Assembly (NCBI GenBank): GCA_937937835.1
Contig: CALDBJ010000122.1
Span: 1-16,767 of the forward strand
Length of the DNA stretch: 16,767 nucleotides
From: an uncultured Collinsella sp.
GTDB taxonomy: Bacteria > Actinomycetota > Coriobacteriia > Coriobacteriales > Coriobacteriaceae
Direction: 5' to 3'
Below are positions 14,188 through 16,767 of the stretch, piece by piece. Numbering within the stretch: position 1 is the stretch's first letter; the number at the start of each line of letters is the position of its first letter. The position numbers were made by a program, and so were the translations under genes. The notes under the pieces are model-generated. The model was not told the DNA's origin, ran no database searches, and saw nothing but the letters and a program-made list of their open reading frames with translations.

Positions 14188-15003
14188 GTGAAACGAAATA
14201 TTACTAAAAAGATGCCCATGATGGGTTTACTTGTACTACTCATCTGTTCTCTGGGGTTCATTTCGGCCTGTTCACAGAATGATGCAAACGCTGCAAAGTC
14301 GAAATATGTCGACGATAAGGCGATGAATGTTATCGCCGCCGGGTTTGAGAGAAGGTCCGACGTCATTGAATCTAATGCAAACGATGATGATCCTCATTCA
14401 ACCGAGAATATCCAGGAAGCTATTGAGGCCGAAATCAAGAACGACAAGGAACTCAAGAACGCTAGGTTTAAGGATTCCAAGATGCAACAGGACGTAATCA
14501 CGTATCTGAATCTGCTTGATGACCAGCTTAAAGTGACCGAGGATTACTCGCAATCGTCTTCGGATTATTACGAAGAGTGGAATAAGGTCTACGATAAGCG
14601 GTCTGCGCAGCTCAAAAAGCTTGTTGATAATTACGGGTTGGAAGTCGGGGAGAAATACGAGGATGATTTCAACGACTTAATTAAGAATGGAAAGTCCGTA
14701 GCAGAGAAGACCCGCTACGAGGATGCCATCAACAGTTTGATTCAGGGAGCAAATTTCGAAAAATCGGATGACGGTTACGGTCTGTATACGTATACGGCGG
14801 TAGTTGAGAACACCTCTGGTATATCGTTCTCTAACGTCAGCCTGACACTTGCTCTTTATGATGCAGATGACATCAAAGCGGAGGAGACCTATGCGGACAC
14901 TTCTTCGTGGGCGCCGGGTGAGAAAGTCAAGTTCGAGGCAATGTCCGATGTTGACGCCGCGCGCGTTGTCGCATCTGTTTCCAGCTACGATGTAAATAAA
15001 TAA
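14188..15003 (+). CDS. Lipoprotein with C-terminal FxLYD-like domain
   Basis: This is a secreted, membrane-anchored lipoprotein of 271 residues. A basic n-region (MKRNITKK) and hydrophobic core (MMGLLVLLICSLGF) lead to the lipobox ISAC with the lipidated Cys at residue 28. Residues 40-185 are acidic, lysine-rich and mostly helical. The last 80 residues (GLYTYTAVVENTSGISFSNV ... LYDADD ... WAPGEKVKFEA) match the FxLYD beta-sandwich layout: an aromatic strand, N-terminal asparagine, LYD and PGE. The start at GTG 14188 has AAGGGA at good spacing; ATG 14155 is in frame, but its ribosome site is too close and it would delay the signal peptide. A terminator follows. It lies in the AT-richer right part, ahead of the DUF4230-like gene. 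Confidence 0.75.
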   Translation: MKRNITKKMPMMGLLVLLICSLGFISACSQNDANAAKSKYVDDKAMNVIAAGFERRSDVIESNANDDDPHSTENIQEAIEAEIKNDKELKNARFKDSKMQQDVITYLNLLDDQLKVTEDYSQSSSDYYEEWNKVYDKRSAQLKKLVDNYGLEVGEKYEDDFNDLIKNGKSVAEKTRYEDAINSLIQGANFEKSDDGYGLYTYTAVVENTSGISFSNVSLTLALYDADDIKAEETYADTSSWAPGEKVKFEAMSDVDAARVVASVSSYDVNK

Positions 15004-15017
15004 GTTCTGCACGGAAG

Positions 15018-15057
15018 GGGCGGGTTAATCGGCAATGAATGGTTGACCTGCCCGTTT
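15018..15057 (+). terminator. Rho-independent terminator after the lipoprotein gene
   Basis: GGGCGGGTTAA (15018-15028) pairs over 11 positions (two G-T wobbles) with TTGACCTGCCC (15043-15053), followed by GTTTTA. It separates the lipoprotein from the downstream gene pair. Confidence 0.65.
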
Positions 15058-15166
15058 TATGCCAATTATTGAACAACAAGTGCTGCGAACGAATGCGTAT
15101 TATTTCGGATTGCAAACAACTGCCCTCGTCTAAAGACATGCTGAAAACGACAATTAAGGCATGAGG

Positions 15167-15172
15167 TATAAC
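15167..15172 (+). promoter_or_regulatory. Possible -10 box for the DUF4230-like gene
   Basis: TATAAC at 15167-15172 lies 46 bases before the start codon, a fair -10 match. No convincing -35 is visible, so this is tentative. Confidence 0.25.
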
Positions 15173-15217
15173 CCACGGCAGTTTCTTAAATAACAGGGAT
15201 TTTGAAAGGAATAGGGG

Positions 15218-15889
15218 ATGGATGAGATAGAGGAAGGCATGGGGGCGCTGAAAGCGAAACTCGGGAGAATCCTGACAAAGCCCAAGGTATTCTTTGCGGG
15301 CCTGGCGCTTGGTGGAGTGATTGTGGCTGTACTTTTCATTACCATCTTTAATAACGGCAAAGCTGCGGGCGCGAAAGAAACGACCCCCAATACGCTTTCT
15401 CCGTCGGTCGTGTTTGAACGCATCGCTTCCCAGAACGAGATGGTTTCTGCATCGCAGAACTATGCGATTGTCGATAAGGTGACGGATACCAAGAGGTTTT
15501 TCGATTGGTTTGATATCCCGTTTACGGAAAACAGCTTTTGGTACCGCTATGTGGGAACCATTAAGGCGGGTGTGAATCTCGAGACGGCAGAGATACATAC
15601 AAACAAGAAAAAGCTGACCATTACGATGGATGAGCCTTATGTAATCTCGAACACGCCGGATATGAATAAGTCGGGTGCTCTCGAGGAACGCAACAACATC
15701 CTCAATCCCATTGAGGTCAAAGACGTCACGGCGTTTGAAGCGCAGTGCAAGGAGCGGAGTGAAAGCGAGGCCATCAAGGATGGCAAGCTGCTCGAAGAGG
15801 CTCGAGTGAACGCCGAAGCAAATATCCGTGCGATGTTCAACTCGGCATTTGGCGATGAATATACGGTTGATTTCGACTATCGGAAATAG
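15218..15889 (+). CDS. DUF4230-like single-pass membrane protein
   Basis: This is a 223-residue protein with a cytoplasmic N-terminus (about 1-24), one membrane helix (VFFAGLALGGVIVAVLFITIF, 24-44) and an exposed C-terminal domain. That domain follows the DUF4230 pattern: ERIASQNEMVSASQNYA, then YRYVGTIKAGVNLETAEIHTNKKKLTITMDEPYVIS (about 110-144), and a long acidic helix KERSESEAIKDGKLLEEARVNAEANIRAMF. The molecular role of DUF4230 proteins is not established; no enzyme motif is seen. The start is ATG 15218 with AAAGGA and GGGG upstream. Its stop is followed after 9 bases by the start of the Ala-rich gene, whose ribosome site overlaps the stop, so the two are probably one operon. Confidence 0.7.
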   Translation: MDEIEEGMGALKAKLGRILTKPKVFFAGLALGGVIVAVLFITIFNNGKAAGAKETTPNTLSPSVVFERIASQNEMVSASQNYAIVDKVTDTKRFFDWFDIPFTENSFWYRYVGTIKAGVNLETAEIHTNKKKLTITMDEPYVISNTPDMNKSGALEERNNILNPIEVKDVTAFEAQCKERSESEAIKDGKLLEEARVNAEANIRAMFNSAFGDEYTVDFDYRK

Positions 15890-15898
15890 GAGGTCACT

Positions 15899-16767
15899 AT
15901 GGAGGATAAAGACGATCTAGCTGTTGTCGAAAGGGAGGAGCTGTCGCGACATAAGCAGAGTTTTGATATCCGTAAGGCCGCTGCTGGGTTGGTTGATGGC
16001 GCCGGAAGCGCGATGGCGGGCGCGGTTGCAACCGTACAGAAAGTTGCCGATGGTGCAATGCGTGCTGCAACTCCGATGGTCGATGACGCCTTGGCGGCTA
16101 TTGCTGATGCGGCCGATGGTGCGGCAGGTGCTGCTGCGGATATTGGTGACGCCGTCAACGATTGGGCATACCAGCAACGGCTCAATAGGTACAGGCCTGC
16201 AACCAAAGAGGTCTATCAGAGCCCTTCATTCCATTTGCCGAACATGATTCGAATTGTTGACGGAAATGAGCGTCGGGACATCGATGTCTGTAGGGATGCT
16301 ATTGGTTGGTTGGATACTGTTAAGGGCACGCAGATTTTCAATTTGTACCGCGAAGCAATTGGGGATAGCGAGCTGTCTTTCTACCCTAAACCATCTCTTT
16401 ATTCCACATATTACATAGATGCTTTTGATCGGTCTCGCTTTGTTGATCTTGACTCCTATTTCGCAACCATGCAACAAGACAAGATGGCCGAGTTGAGACG
16501 GATTGCGTTCATGCTTGGCGCGAAGCGCTGCAAGTTGGAGGTGACGGAGTACGAGGAAACTCGGAGAGGCCACCAGGTTAAGGGAAATGCCAAAGCGGGA
16601 AAGAAGGGCTCGACTCGAATCAACGGCTCTTTGAGCGATTTAACGAGAAATGAGAAGAAAATCCTGTTTACACAGGAATTCGAGGGAGACATGGTTCCAC
16701 AGCGCCCTGAACTCCATTGGTATGCCCATGACTCTGACATTCTCTTGTTAATCGAAACGAGATGCGG
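15899..16767 (+). CDS. Ala-rich protein of unknown family, cut by the window edge
   Basis: An open frame begins at ATG 15899 and runs without a stop to the right edge, giving 289 codons so far. AGGAGGT sits just upstream, over the previous gene's stop. It has no signal peptide. Residues 28-88 are extremely rich in Ala and Gly with regular Val, Ile and Met (AGSAMAGAVATVQKVADGA, DDALAAIADAADGAAGAAAD), which suggests a long amphipathic helix able to associate with membranes or partners. From about 95 the composition becomes ordinary and soluble: RRIAFMLGAKRCKLEVTEYEE, then a basic GNAKAGKKGSTRING stretch and ELHWYAHDSDILLLIETR. I recognise no family. Downstream partners lie outside the window. 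Confidence 0.75.
   Translation, partial: MEDKDDLAVVEREELSRHKQSFDIRKAAAGLVDGAGSAMAGAVATVQKVADGAMRAATPMVDDALAAIADAADGAAGAAADIGDAVNDWAYQQRLNRYRPATKEVYQSPSFHLPNMIRIVDGNERRDIDVCRDAIGWLDTVKGTQIFNLYREAIGDSELSFYPKPSLYSTYYIDAFDRSRFVDLDSYFATMQQDKMAELRRIAFMLGAKRCKLEVTEYEETRRGHQVKGNAKAGKKGSTRINGSLSDLTRNEKKILFTQEFEGDMVPQRPELHWYAHDSDILLLIETRC

Overview
The window looks like chromosomal DNA from a high-GC gut actinobacterium of the class Coriobacteriia, most likely Collinsella or a close relative. This rests on strong GC bias at third codon positions, clear AGGAGG-type ribosome binding sites, the type of gene present (RsmJ, RlmA, a TetM-like GTPase, a short UvrA paralogue, ORC-like AAA ATPases), and small hairpin repeats with a GGGAC core. 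The species is inferred, because no search could be run.

From 1 to about 13,150 the DNA is compact, high in GC and core-like. It holds a LysR regulator broken by one extra A (172-1039), a convergent MATE exporter (1067-2449, minus), an RlmA-type rRNA methyltransferase (2641-3456), a four-helix membrane protein (3585-3986, minus), an unlisted 47-residue membrane micro-ORF (4214-4357), rsmJ (4421-5125), a small zinc-ribbon protein (5174-5470, minus) divergent from a GNAT acetyltransferase (5545-6036), and a TetM/EF-G-like translational GTPase (6290-8293). An ORC/Cdc6-like AAA+ ATPase (8387-9505) overlaps a UvrA2-type ABC ATPase (9498-12011). A second, paralogous AAA+ ATPase (12053-13153, minus) closes the block. 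Four intergenic spots carry REP-like hairpins with a GGGAC core, and two strong rho-independent terminators are visible.

From about 13,154 to the right edge the DNA is more AT-rich and looks accessory. An iteron-like array of three 20-bp units precedes the second AAA gene. Next come an orphan serine recombinase (13391-14026) with a palindrome upstream, a lipoprotein with a C-terminal FxLYD-like domain (14188-15003), a DUF4230-like single-pass membrane protein (15218-15889), and a large Ala-rich protein of unknown family (15899 to beyond the edge) that follows it by 9 bases. The last three look like an envelope-linked accessory module and are the best candidate for something undescribed.

Two themes recur. 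One is ribosome and drug-stress functions (two rRNA methyltransferases, a TetM-like GTPase, a MATE pump, a UvrA2). The other is the pair of AAA+ paralogues bracketing the UvrA2 gene, each preceded by its own direct repeats with the same 20-bp period.
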